A stretch of 64,000 nt of DNA from RUG334 sp045599645 (GTDB taxonomy: Bacteria > Muiribacteriota > Ozemobacteria > Ozemobacterales > Ozemobacteraceae): assembly GCA_045599645.1 (NCBI GenBank), contig JAZRWI010000068.1, positions 9,098 through 73,097 on the forward strand, read 5' to 3'. The translations under genes and the position numbers were made by a program. The notes under the pieces were generated by a model that was not told where the DNA came from, made no database searches, and saw only the letters and a program-made list of their open reading frames with translations. Within the stretch, counting starts at the first letter, position 1; each line of letters opens with the position of its first letter. Below, in pieces: positions 33,492-42,866 of this stretch.

Positions 33492-35534
33492 ATGACTAAA
33501 AATATAAAAAATTACACTTGCATTGTTGAAGGCTTGACCTCTGAAGGTATTTCTTTCGTAACCATTAACAAAAAACTTACTAGAATCCCCGGCTTCTTGC
33601 CAGGCGATAAGATTGCCATAGAATATAATGAAGAAAAAAATAGGGCAGTAAAAGCAGAAATGCTTGAAGAATCACCATACAGAGTTAAATCTGATTGTTT
33701 CTTCCACGGTGCTTGTGGCGGTTGTGACCTTCTTGAACTCTCAGAAAAGGCTCGTAAAAAAGAAAAACAAGCCATGATTAAGCGTGCACTGGCAAGAATT
33801 ACAGGTGCTGAAAATGTTGAACTCGAACCATTTACTGCATCTAAGGAAATTATTCGTTATATGCCTAGAGTTAGAATTCATCAGAGTCATCACTATGAAG
33901 AAAGAACATCTGGTTTCTTAGCCTCAGAAAACTTCGGCGAAAAGATTCCAGGCGGGGTTGTTCCTGTTACTTCATGCGCTCTTTTAATGCCAGCTCTCAA
34001 TAAAAGACTTGTAGCAACAAGAAAAATTCTTGACCAGGTTCCTATAATGCTTGAAAGTCTTGAGCTTATGTCTTCTTCGTCAACCCGGTCTGATAAAGTT
34101 GTTGGTCATGCTGTAATGCAGAAGGGCAAAACAACTCATTTCTTTATTAAAGATTTGAACAAAATTATGAGAGCAGCAAACCTCAAAGGTTTAACTGTTG
34201 CTGACCATAATAATAAAATAAAAGAAGTCTTAGGTGAAACTTCAGTAACTGGTTTGATTGCACCTAATGTTGAAAACGGACCCTATGAATCAGAAGCATC
34301 ATTCTTTGTTCAAGGTAATATTTACCAGAATCCTAAGCTTCTCGAAAAGGTTGTTGAATACGCAGAACCTTCAGAAAAAACATATATAGTTGAAGGTTTC
34401 GCAGGAGCAGGTAATCTTACTCTTGCTTTGGCCGCCAAGGGTGCAAAGATTGATGCTGTTGAATCGCATCCGGGTGCTGTTAGAAGTGGCATTAAAAATA
34501 TTAAAAAGTCAGGCTTCGCTAATGTAAGACTACATGAAGGAAATGCATTAAAAGCATTAACCAGGTTTGAAAATGCTGACGTTCTCGTAATGGATCCACC
34601 AAGAACAGGAACTCCTGGTATCGCTGAAATAGCAAATAAGCTTAATCCGAAGAGAATCGTTTGTGTATTCTGTGACCTTGAAGCCATGGTAAAAGATTGC
34701 AAAGCTCTTCTTGCTACCAAAAATTACAAACTTGAAAAAGTAGCCGGCCTCGACCTCTACCCGCGGACACATCATGTTGAGACAGTTGTTCTTTTAAGTA
34801 ACAACGTCGACAGCCATGTAAGCATTGATGGCGAGATTATTAGTCACAGGGAAGGTCATAGCAGAGGTATCGTATCAAACCAGCGAGATCCAGAGCATTT
34901 GCGGTCTCAGCTTGGAATGGATCATACGAAGGATACTTTTCGTAAAGCCGAAAAACAAGAGATGAGTGGTAAGGTTGATACAAAAGCAGGCACACAGGCA
35001 AGTATTTTTGCAAGTCTTTCTGAAAAGGATGCTATTACTGTTATTGGTGAATTTTGTAGAGAAGACATGAAGAAGACTGGTATTCTTGCATCTGTTTCTG
35101 CTGCACAGTTTATTTTAGAGAGTGGCTATGGTAAGAGTGAACTTGGTCAGAATGCCAATAATATGTTTGGTATGAAGAAATCTATATCGGGAAATACCTG
35201 GTCAGGTTCCACTTGGGATGGCACTTCGGTTTATACCAAGAAAACAGAGGAACAGAAAGAAGATGGTTCTATTGAGATAATCACAGCCGATTTTAGAAAA
35301 TATTCCTGTGTGGAAGATTCGGTAGCAGACCACTCTGCATATCTGCTTGGTGCGATGAATGGAAAGTCACATCGTTATAAAGGCATTAAGGGTATGACAG
35401 ATTATAAGGCTGTGGCACAACTTATCAAGGATGGTGGCTATGCTACTTGCCTTACTTATGTGGAAAAACTTTGTAATCTCATTGAGAAATGGAACCTTAC
35501 GCAGTTTGATGTAGGTTTAGATATAAAGCCATAA
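33492..35534 (+). CDS. RNA uracil-C5 methyltransferase (RlmD/TrmA family) fused to a GH73 glucosaminidase domain
   Basis: A 680-residue chimera. Residues 1-436 form a complete TrmA/RlmD-type enzyme: TRAM-like start, Fe-S cysteines in C-x5-C-G-G-C at 69-78, SAM motif 'IVEGFAGAGNLTLAL' (about 299-313), 'DPPRTG' (368-373), the nucleophile Cys394 in 'VFCDL' and the general base Glu430 in 'THHVETVVLLS', where family members normally end. Directly after, residues about 437-680 add a spacer and a glucosaminidase (GH73) domain with the catalytic Glu in 'FILESGYGKSELGQ' (near 543). Codon choice changes at about nucleotide 34800 (more GAG, CGA, CGG and AGG), suggesting that the second part was acquired. 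A cytoplasmic RNA enzyme with a cell-wall hydrolase tail makes little functional sense, so this may be a recent accidental fusion. Confidence 0.85.
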   Translation: MTKNIKNYTCIVEGLTSEGISFVTINKKLTRIPGFLPGDKIAIEYNEEKNRAVKAEMLEESPYRVKSDCFFHGACGGCDLLELSEKARKKEKQAMIKRALARITGAENVELEPFTASKEIIRYMPRVRIHQSHHYEERTSGFLASENFGEKIPGGVVPVTSCALLMPALNKRLVATRKILDQVPIMLESLELMSSSSTRSDKVVGHAVMQKGKTTHFFIKDLNKIMRAANLKGLTVADHNNKIKEVLGETSVTGLIAPNVENGPYESEASFFVQGNIYQNPKLLEKVVEYAEPSEKTYIVEGFAGAGNLTLALAAKGAKIDAVESHPGAVRSGIKNIKKSGFANVRLHEGNALKALTRFENADVLVMDPPRTGTPGIAEIANKLNPKRIVCVFCDLEAMVKDCKALLATKNYKLEKVAGLDLYPRTHHVETVVLLSNNVDSHVSIDGEIISHREGHSRGIVSNQRDPEHLRSQLGMDHTKDTFRKAEKQEMSGKVDTKAGTQASIFASLSEKDAITVIGEFCREDMKKTGILASVSAAQFILESGYGKSELGQNANNMFGMKKSISGNTWSGSTWDGTSVYTKKTEEQKEDGSIEIITADFRKYSCVEDSVADHSAYLLGAMNGKSHRYKGIKGMTDYKAVAQLIKDGGYATCLTYVEKLCNLIEKWNLTQFDVGLDIKP

Positions 35535-35664
35535 AATCCTCATACTTTAACATACCTTGTAATCCAACAAAATGGAAATTGGACAACAAATGTAGAAAGA
35601 GCAGTTGAACTTGATTGCTTGGATGTATCTGGCAAACATTATGATTGTAAATATGAGAATTAGT
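35535..35664 (+). pseudogene. In-frame remnant after the chimeric gene
   Basis: The reading frame of the chimera, continued past its TAA, stays open for 42 codons to a TAG at 35662-35664. It encodes a protein-like stretch ('YLVIQQNGNWTTNVERAVEL', then a Cys-containing tail), with no start codon or ribosome-binding site of its own. It may be the end of the transferred glucosaminidase cassette, cut off by a stop codon. It could also be chance in AT-rich DNA. Confidence 0.3.
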
Positions 35665-35711
35665 AACATAAGCTATAATGTTGAAATCTGATAAAGGAAT
35701 ATAAACTTTTT

Positions 35712-37088
35712 ATGAGAATTAATTTCGAAAAATTCACTGAATCACTTTCTGTAGCTATGGACTATGCTGTTAAAGCGTATTTAGATGTAAATCCATTCCA
35801 CGGTATGCGTGTTGCTGTTCTTGTTAACAAGATGGCAAAATATCTTGGCTTTACAGAAGAAATTACCTCAGCAGTAACAATGGCTGCGTGGCTTCATGAT
35901 GTGGCAGTTTCCGAATACTTAACAGACGAACTTCCTGATACAGGCTTAGATAGCTCTGAGAAAGATATGGCACCACACTGTGAGGTTGGTGAAAAAATTC
36001 TTAAAAAGCTTCCTTTCTATGCACAAATTAATGGGGCTATTCTGTTTCACCATGAAAGAGCTGATGGTGAAGGCGCAATGAGTATTCCTTCTAAAGACAC
36101 CCCAATTTATGCCCAATTAATCCATACTGCAGATGTTATTGACGTTCAATTCAATCTATATACTTTTGATAAAAATAAATATAAAGAAATCTGTGCCTGG
36201 ATACCTCAAAATAAAGGCACAGTCATTACTGAAGAATGTGCTGATGCTTTTGTGCAGAGCATTGGTTTGAAAACTCTTGAATCAATAGCAGGGGAAAACT
36301 GCAGAGCAGTAATGCAAGAAATACTTCATGAAAGATTGATTGAAATTTCCACTGATACTTTAAAGGAAATGTGTTCTATCTTTGCAGATATGACTGACTA
36401 TAAATCCCATTTTACCTGGCAGCATTCGAAGGGTATTGCACAAAAAGCTTATGATATGGGCAAATACTACAACTTATCTGACGAAGAATGTAACAAGCTT
36501 TATATAGCTGGTGAAGTTCATGATGTTGGTAAGCTGTTAATTAGTGATAAAATTCTTGAAAAGCCGAGTAATTTAACTTCTGAAGAATTTAAAGAAATCA
36601 AGAATCATGCAATGGGTACCTGGAATATGCTTTCCGGCATAGTTGGTATGGAAGATATCGCAAAATGGGCTTCATTGCACCATGAAAAGCTCGATGGTAG
36701 TGGTTACCCGTTTGGTTACACTGCTGAAAAGCTAGATAAGAATTCTCGTTTATTAGCATGTCTTGATATCTATCAAGCATTAACTGAAAACAGGCCTTAC
36801 AAAAAAGTAATGAGTCACGAAGAATCAATGATTATTCTTAGAAAAATGGGTAGTCTTGGTCAACTTGATATGAATATCATTGAAGATATTGATAAATGCT
36901 TTAAAAATAAACCACAAGCAAATAATGACGATTATTCTCAACACATAATTGAAGAATCAAAACCAGCAAGTCTTCCAGCTTATAAATGCCCAGTTTGCGG
37001 ATTTGTATACGAAGGTGAATTACCAGAAGACTTCATATGCCCACAATGTGAACAACCTGCTTCTATTTTCGAAAAGGTAAATTCCTAA
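35712..37088 (+). CDS. Tandem HD/HD-GYP phosphodiesterase with a rubredoxin-like C-terminus
   Basis: A 458-residue protein. An N-terminal HD-like domain (about 15-150) has HD at about 63-64 and 'FHHERADGEG'. The second domain (about 230-395) is a full HD-GYP with HD in 'EVHDVGKLLISDKIL' and the signature HHEKLDGSGYP. The last 35 residues form a rubredoxin-like knuckle, 'YKCPVCGFVYEG' plus a second CPQC, as in rubrerythrin, able to bind iron. It would hydrolyse c-di-GMP, with the iron knuckle as a possible redox or oxygen sensor. AAAGGA lies 13 bases before the ATG, a long spacing. Confidence 0.88.
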   Translation: MRINFEKFTESLSVAMDYAVKAYLDVNPFHGMRVAVLVNKMAKYLGFTEEITSAVTMAAWLHDVAVSEYLTDELPDTGLDSSEKDMAPHCEVGEKILKKLPFYAQINGAILFHHERADGEGAMSIPSKDTPIYAQLIHTADVIDVQFNLYTFDKNKYKEICAWIPQNKGTVITEECADAFVQSIGLKTLESIAGENCRAVMQEILHERLIEISTDTLKEMCSIFADMTDYKSHFTWQHSKGIAQKAYDMGKYYNLSDEECNKLYIAGEVHDVGKLLISDKILEKPSNLTSEEFKEIKNHAMGTWNMLSGIVGMEDIAKWASLHHEKLDGSGYPFGYTAEKLDKNSRLLACLDIYQALTENRPYKKVMSHEESMIILRKMGSLGQLDMNIIEDIDKCFKNKPQANNDDYSQHIIEESKPASLPAYKCPVCGFVYEGELPEDFICPQCEQPASIFEKVNS

Positions 37089-37093
37089 TAAAA

Positions 37094-37297
37094 ATGAGTA
37101 AATATGAACTTTTGTGGGAATGGATAAAAGAGAATGGTAAGGAAAATTTTAAACTCAGCTATGATGAAATTGAAAAAATAACTGGTTTTAAATTAGACCA
37201 TTCCTTTTTAACATATAAAAAAGAATTACTGCAATTTGGCTACAAAGTTGAAAAAATTTCTATGAAAGAGAAAACCGTAGCTTTTATTAAGTCATAA
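37094..37297 (+). CDS. Small conserved protein, helix-turn-helix-like
   Basis: A 67-residue protein opening 'MSKYELLWEWIKENG' with 'YDEIEKITGF' and 'HSFLTYKKELLQFGY'. This resembles a family of small proteins common in Firmicutes that look like a short winged-helix or helix-turn-helix unit. It starts 5 bases after the HD-GYP gene, so it is likely in the same transcript. No function is known to me. Confidence 0.7.
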   Translation: MSKYELLWEWIKENGKENFKLSYDEIEKITGFKLDHSFLTYKKELLQFGYKVEKISMKEKTVAFIKS

Positions 37298-37376
37298 AGC
37301 AAAAATTGGTTTTATGCATGATTATCAGGTCAGAAATAGAACAATTAAATTTGAGATTCTTGATTAATTGAGAAAA

Positions 37377-37414
37377 CAAAAGCCTCGATTCTTATGAATC
37401 GAGGCTTTTGTTGT
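37377..37414. terminator. Bidirectional terminator
   Basis: Perfect 15-bp stem 37377-37391/37396-37410 with a TTAT loop, between the convergent genes ending at 37297 and 37415. Confidence 0.85.
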
Positions 37415-38842
37415 TTAATCTTTTTTAACTTCAGAATTCTTAATATATTTCTTTTTAAATATAAACAAGGCACCAAGTGCAACTATAATACCAATACTTA
37501 CAGCAACTGAATAATTCATTTTATAAACGACAGCAAGACATTCCTTTGCAATAAGGAAATGGGTTACAGAAACGGCAGTCATAAATGTAGCTGGAATAGC
37601 TGTAAATTTCCAATTTTTCTTTTCCTGAACAAGATATACAGATATTGCCCAAAGTACCATCATTGCCAGAGTCTGATTAGACCAGGAGAAATATCTCCAG
37701 ACTATTTGGTAATCGCACTGACCGACTATATAGCCAGCCAAGAGTAGAGGAACTGTTACGTACATTCTCTTTTTCCAATCGGCCTGATCAATCTTAAACC
37801 AGTCTGCGATTGTAAGTCTTGCAGAACGATATGCAGTATCACCTGAGGTAATAGGACAAGCAATGACGCCAAGCATTGCAAGGATACAGCCAGCTTGACC
37901 CATTGTCGTTTCGCAGATATGATATACAACTTTACTATTTCCACCACCAGCAGCTAATAAAGCTGCAGAATTTTCATAGCAGCATACTCCGCCGGCAGCC
38001 CATACCAAAGCAATGAGACCTTCAGAAATCATTGCTCCGTAAAATACCTTACGACCCTGTTTTTCATTCTGAATACATCTTGCCATCATAGGTGACTGAG
38101 TAGCATGAAAACCGGATATTGCGCCACAAGCAACAGTAATGAACATTATTGGCCATACAGGTAACTGCTCTGCATGAAGATTTGAAAAATTATTCCAAAC
38201 TTCTGGCATTACAAATTTTCCTGAGAAAACTAATGAACCAGAAACTCCAAGAGCCATGACTATAAGACAAACGCCAAATAAAGGATATATTTTACCTATA
38301 ACCTTATCAATAGGAACGAATGTCGCGATAAAATAATAAAGTAATATAATCCAATACCAGAAAGGTGTTGTAAATTGTTTCGGAGTGATGATGTCGAGTA
38401 AACCAGCAGGACCACTTGTAAAAACTACGCCACATCCAATCAATAGTATTACAGAAAATACACGCATTATAAACAATGCTTTTTTTCCAAGAAAGTGACC
38501 TGTAATTTCTGAGACACTAGCACCATTCATTCTTACAGAAAGCATACCGCACATATAATCGTGAACTGCACCTGCAAAGATACAACCAAATACAATCCAG
38601 AAATATACTATAGGACCAAAGGCTGCACCACCTAAGGCGCCAAAGATTGGTCCGGTTCCAGCAATATTAAGTAGTTGAATAAGATAAACCTTCCATAATG
38701 GCATTGGAATATAGTCAACACCATCATTGATTGCATAAGCAGGAGTCTGTCTATCATCAGGACCAAATACTCTTTCAATAATGTTGCCATAGAGGATGTA
38801 ACCGCATATTAGTAAAGCTACGCTAATTAAAAAGGAAAACAT
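37415..38842 (-). CDS. cstA: CstA-family carbon starvation/peptide transporter
   Basis: A 475-residue membrane protein with 12 or more transmembrane segments. Family marks include the N-terminal 'PAYAINDGVDYIPMPLWKVYLIQLLNIAGTGPIFGA' region, 'GAVHDYMCGMLSVRMNGASVSEI' and 'GFHATQSPMMARCIQNE'. CstA-type proteins import peptides or pyruvate in starved cells. It is a single gene with a possible minus-strand TATAAT at 38873-38878 and no clear -35. It is shorter than E. coli CstA and matches the compact form of anaerobes. Confidence 0.9.
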   Translation of the reverse strand: MFSFLISVALLICGYILYGNIIERVFGPDDRQTPAYAINDGVDYIPMPLWKVYLIQLLNIAGTGPIFGALGGAAFGPIVYFWIVFGCIFAGAVHDYMCGMLSVRMNGASVSEITGHFLGKKALFIMRVFSVILLIGCGVVFTSGPAGLLDIITPKQFTTPFWYWIILLYYFIATFVPIDKVIGKIYPLFGVCLIVMALGVSGSLVFSGKFVMPEVWNNFSNLHAEQLPVWPIMFITVACGAISGFHATQSPMMARCIQNEKQGRKVFYGAMISEGLIALVWAAGGVCCYENSAALLAAGGGNSKVVYHICETTMGQAGCILAMLGVIACPITSGDTAYRSARLTIADWFKIDQADWKKRMYVTVPLLLAGYIVGQCDYQIVWRYFSWSNQTLAMMVLWAISVYLVQEKKNWKFTAIPATFMTAVSVTHFLIAKECLAVVYKMNYSVAVSIGIIVALGALFIFKKKYIKNSEVKKD

Positions 38843-38883
38843 ATTTACACTTCCAAAAAGTTAAGTGCAAATATTATACAACT

Positions 38884-41448
38884 TTATTCTTTGTTGTTGA
38901 AGAAATCCTGTGCGATTTTTATTAAAATTTTAAATTTTCCCTTAACCACAGGAGAGTCGGGGAGACTATCAATAAAATAAGCTCCATAGGATTTATTTAT
39001 TATTCTGTTATCAAGAATCCAAACTGTACCTCTATCAAGTTTTGTTCTTACTAATCTACCAAAGCCTTGTTTCAATTTAATCGCAGCCATAGGAAGTTGA
39101 TAGTCCTTAAAAGGATTTCCACCTTCTTCTTTAATTCGTTCATTACGAGCTTCTAAAACAGGATCATTGGGAGATGCAAAAGGCAATTTCAGGATTACAA
39201 GATTCCTTAGAGCAGAACCGGGAATATCTACACCTTCCCAGAAAGAATCAGTGCCGAATAATACAGCAGAACCATCATCTTTGAATAATTCAACAAGATA
39301 TTGTCTATCAAAATCACCTTGTTTATAGCAACTTATTCCATTTGCTTCTAATATCGTTGACAGGTTATTATAGAACATATTCAAATGTGAATATGAGGTA
39401 CAAAGAACAAGTGTACCACCTAGCGATGATTTAATAATTTCTAATAATGGTTGTGTGGCCTGTTCTACAAATAGGGCACTGGAAGGATCAGGCAAATCAG
39501 ATGGTATAAACAATCTAGATTGCTTCTGATAATCAAAAGGTGACTGATATCTCCCTTCAATAAGTGTCTCCGCTATTTCTTGATGAAACAATCCAAGTCT
39601 ATTCTTTAAAAAATTAAAGTTACCGGCTGTAGTCATAGTTCCAGAAACCATAATAGTGCATGGAATCTTTGTGAAACAATAATCAATCATCTGTTGCGAG
39701 ATTATTATCGGTAATGATGAAATTGAAGTGAATCTACCTGTTTTTCTAACGTTTGTAGTAAAGAAATGCACATAACTTGACCTGTTTTCTGTTTCAATTT
39801 CAAACATCATTGTCAATCCGTGAGATAATTCATCAACACGATTTGCATAGTTATTCAGTTCGGTATAAGGAACCTCATAAATAGAATTATCATCTTCAAA
39901 ATTTTCTATGGATGAGTTAAGATGTCTTGCAAATTTTTTCATTGCATTTGTAAGGCGTTTACATTCAGTAATAACTTTCTTGGCAGTATCACATAAGATT
40001 AGAAACTCATTAGCACGTTCCTGTTTTTCTGTAATTCTAAGTCTATATTCACCCAACTGTGTACTTTCATTAACAAGAAAAGTAGCGATAGAATCAAACA
40101 AGACCTTTGCTATATCAGATATTTCCATTCTACATGGAATTAGAAGGTTGTTAATTTCATTTAACAGAGATTCTCTGTCAGAATCAGAAATATCGCCATG
40201 TTTAAAAGCAAGAGCATTAGCGAGAGTTGTGAATGTACCTGATTCTTTCTTGCCACGTTTCTGGTATATCTTATTTAATATTCTTTGGAAACCTGTAGCT
40301 GTTGTTCTATAACCAAAGTGCTTTGTTGCAGTATCTTCAAGGTTATGTGCTTCATCCATGACTATTGATTTGCAAGCCGGAATAACTGCTGTCTGAGAAT
40401 ACTCAGAGGTTTCTGCCCTTAATGCTAAGTCAGAAAACAACAAAGAATGATTTACAACTAGAATATCTGCTTCAGCAGCTTTTCGTCTAGCATTATAGAA
40501 AAAGCATTCATTGTAATCTGAACACTTAACTCCCGGACAACTGTCTTTATCACAGCAAAGCTTATCCCACAAAGAATCAACAGGAACCCATGTTAAATCA
40601 CTTAAAGAGCCATCAGTCGTCTTTTCAGCCCAAGCAACAAGCTTCTGAAACTGGGGAAATTCCATCTCATCTAATAGAAAATCTGCATTATCGCTTGATG
40701 TAGCTTCTTTAATTCTTCTTAAACAGATGTAATTATTTCTGCCTTTCAATAGGCAATATTTGAATTCTACTGGTAATATTTTTGCAAGAAATGGTAAATC
40801 TTTATCTACTAGCTGATACTGTAGATTTATCGTATTAGTAGATATACAAACCCTGCAACGGTTCTTATTTGAATAGAAAATAGCAGGTATCAGATAAGCC
40901 ATGCTCTTACCTATGCCTGTTTCACCTTCTAATATTGCATGGCATGGTTGATTAAGAGCATCAGTGATTTTTCCCATTAATTCTATCTGGCCGTCGCGTT
41001 GTTCATAATTCTTTAGCTTTTCTGCAATAGGACCATTTTCAGAAATGTAAGCAATCATTTCTTTTTTGCTTAGTTTCTCTGGCTTTTGTTCAATATAAGG
41101 TTCAACAACTACGTAAAATTCTGAACAATCGTTATTATGAATGGCAAATCCAATGCCTGATTTTCCACAAATATCTGCAACCCCCAAGTCAGGGTCAGAA
41201 GGGCGAATTTTTCCTGAAGGATGATTATGAAGAAGAACTTCACCAGGCCTCAGGCTTCTTATTATTGCTGGAGCAGTATCAACATTTCCCCTTGCTAGAA
41301 TTCTGACGTCAGAATAAGTATCCGGAGCAACACAAACAGCGGCAGAAAGAACTTCACAGCCTCCCGCCTGTTCTATTGTTTCTTTTAGATACTGCCTGTC
41401 ATATTCATTTAAATGAACAGGTGAAGCTATTTTTCTTTTACTAACCAT
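38884..41448 (-). CDS. JAB (RadC-like) domain fused to a DinG/XPD-family helicase
   Basis: An 854-residue protein. Residues about 20-125 form a JAB/MPN metalloprotease-like domain with the RadC-type motif HNHPSGKIRPSDPD (HxH...S..D, all metal ligands present). Residues about 155-854 form an XPD/DinG superfamily-2 helicase: Walker A 'EGETGIGKS', four Cys for an Fe-S cluster around 'CCDKDSCPGVKCSDYNEC', DEAH in 'VMDEAHNLED' and motif VI 'GFGRLVRTKLDRG'. DinG unwinds R-loops and DNA-RNA hybrids. The JAB addition is unusual. No Shine-Dalgarno is seen; the start is 9 bases after the ankyrin-gene stop, suggesting coupling. Confidence 0.88.
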   Translation of the reverse strand: MVSKRKIASPVHLNEYDRQYLKETIEQAGGCEVLSAAVCVAPDTYSDVRILARGNVDTAPAIIRSLRPGEVLLHNHPSGKIRPSDPDLGVADICGKSGIGFAIHNNDCSEFYVVVEPYIEQKPEKLSKKEMIAYISENGPIAEKLKNYEQRDGQIELMGKITDALNQPCHAILEGETGIGKSMAYLIPAIFYSNKNRCRVCISTNTINLQYQLVDKDLPFLAKILPVEFKYCLLKGRNNYICLRRIKEATSSDNADFLLDEMEFPQFQKLVAWAEKTTDGSLSDLTWVPVDSLWDKLCCDKDSCPGVKCSDYNECFFYNARRKAAEADILVVNHSLLFSDLALRAETSEYSQTAVIPACKSIVMDEAHNLEDTATKHFGYRTTATGFQRILNKIYQKRGKKESGTFTTLANALAFKHGDISDSDRESLLNEINNLLIPCRMEISDIAKVLFDSIATFLVNESTQLGEYRLRITEKQERANEFLILCDTAKKVITECKRLTNAMKKFARHLNSSIENFEDDNSIYEVPYTELNNYANRVDELSHGLTMMFEIETENRSSYVHFFTTNVRKTGRFTSISSLPIIISQQMIDYCFTKIPCTIMVSGTMTTAGNFNFLKNRLGLFHQEIAETLIEGRYQSPFDYQKQSRLFIPSDLPDPSSALFVEQATQPLLEIIKSSLGGTLVLCTSYSHLNMFYNNLSTILEANGISCYKQGDFDRQYLVELFKDDGSAVLFGTDSFWEGVDIPGSALRNLVILKLPFASPNDPVLEARNERIKEEGGNPFKDYQLPMAAIKLKQGFGRLVRTKLDRGTVWILDNRIINKSYGAYFIDSLPDSPVVKGKFKILIKIAQDFFNNKE

Positions 41449-41457
41449 TTAAAGATT

Positions 41458-42744
41458 TTATTTAGACTGTTCCTGAGGTTTTAGGAAAGATATTAACTTA
41501 ATGATTTCTTCGTTCTTAGTTTCTTCTGCTAAATCAAAAATGCTCTTATCATCTCTGGTTTTTACTGTAATATCAGCACCTGCTGATACAAGCATTTTTA
41601 TAGCTTCTATATTTTTGCATCTTATAGCAGACAGGAAAGGTGTATCGTAGTTTTCGTCTCTTCTTTCGAGCAGAACACCATAACCGAGCAAAGTAGCCAG
41701 ACAGTCTATTTTATCTTCTACAATTGCCATTGAAATTGGTGTGAAACCAAATTTATCTCTAATTTCCGGATCAGCACCTTGATCTATCAGATATTTTACT
41801 ATTTCGTAATGTCCTTGTTTGGTAGCTATCAATAAAGCAGAATGACCTGAAATCATTTCGCATCTGTGAACATCAGCACCTTTTTCACAAAGCATCTGTA
41901 AAGCTTTTTGATTATTAGTTTGAGCAGCCTCCATCAAAAGAGTCATACCAGTTTCATCGTTTTCATCTAATAGAGAAGGGAATTCTTCAATAAGCTTTTC
42001 AAGTTCAGGGAGCTTATCGTTAAACATCATATCTCTAGCTTCTGTATATTTCTGGGAAACTACAACGGACTGAGGCAGTTTTGATACTTCTTCGATATAT
42101 TCGATGAGTCTTTCTTTTGGAAGATCTTCTTCGTTTTTATCAAGCAATTTCTTTACTTCAGGCAGGCTATTAATAAGAATAGCTGCTATTGTAAGGCTTT
42201 TGCTCTGTCTATAATTTGAAAGTAAACATTCAAGACCTTGGACATACAAAACTGGAATATCATTGGTTTTTCCGAGACCTGTCAAGAATCTTGCAAAGCT
42301 GAAATTTAAGCAGGGTTTCTTAAGTCTTTCAAAATAAATGCAAGCGTTCTGAGCTTTTTGAACTCTTGCAACATGATCCTCATCATGGAAAGAAGTGGTC
42401 CAGGCGAGACGACAGAATTTAGAGCAAAGAACTGCATCACCCTTTGCACAGCAGATTTCAGCACAGACTGAAGTCATAAAGCTTGTCTGCATATAATCGA
42501 AAACAAAAGGATGCGGTTCCAAGCCTAAAAATTCATTTAAAGCATCTTCATCTCTATCAAGATTTATTAAACAAACAAAGGCATAATATTTCTGCCAGCC
42601 AAATAATATAGGATCGACAGGCTTTTCTGCAAACATCCTCTGTTTCATTTCAGAGCATAATGCCAATGCTTTCTCAAAATTTTTATTACCAATGAGGTTC
42701 ATTATTTCTTTGAGATAAACGTCATATAGTTGCTGTCGTTCCAT
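41458..42744 (-). CDS. Ankyrin-repeat protein with a TPR-like N-terminus
   Basis: A 428-residue cytoplasmic protein. Residues about 1-230 are helical with TPR-like spacing; about 265-425 hold five ankyrin repeats ('GMTLLMEAAQTNNQKALQMLCEKGADVH', 'GHSALLIATKQGHYEIVKYLIDQGADPE' and so on). Ankyrin repeats bind proteins, so it is probably an adaptor. It is the first gene of the unit that includes the JAB-DinG helicase, and could be its partner. There is no signal peptide or transmembrane segment. Confidence 0.85.
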   Translation of the reverse strand: MERQQLYDVYLKEIMNLIGNKNFEKALALCSEMKQRMFAEKPVDPILFGWQKYYAFVCLINLDRDEDALNEFLGLEPHPFVFDYMQTSFMTSVCAEICCAKGDAVLCSKFCRLAWTTSFHDEDHVARVQKAQNACIYFERLKKPCLNFSFARFLTGLGKTNDIPVLYVQGLECLLSNYRQSKSLTIAAILINSLPEVKKLLDKNEEDLPKERLIEYIEEVSKLPQSVVVSQKYTEARDMMFNDKLPELEKLIEEFPSLLDENDETGMTLLMEAAQTNNQKALQMLCEKGADVHRCEMISGHSALLIATKQGHYEIVKYLIDQGADPEIRDKFGFTPISMAIVEDKIDCLATLLGYGVLLERRDENYDTPFLSAIRCKNIEAIKMLVSAGADITVKTRDDKSIFDLAEETKNEEIIKLISFLKPQEQSK

Positions 42745-42866
42745 TTAAAAACTCCAAATAATTATTAAATTGCGCTATATATTACATTTCTTTTAAAAAT
42801 AAAACAATAGCATATTGAATAAACTTTAAATACATAATAAAATAAACATATAAAGGAGACAATATC

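Noticed and set aside
34800..35711. Prophage or insertion sequence at the methyltransferase fusion
   Set aside because: Only a single lysin-like domain is present; no other phage genes, transposase, target-site duplication or terminal repeats were seen.
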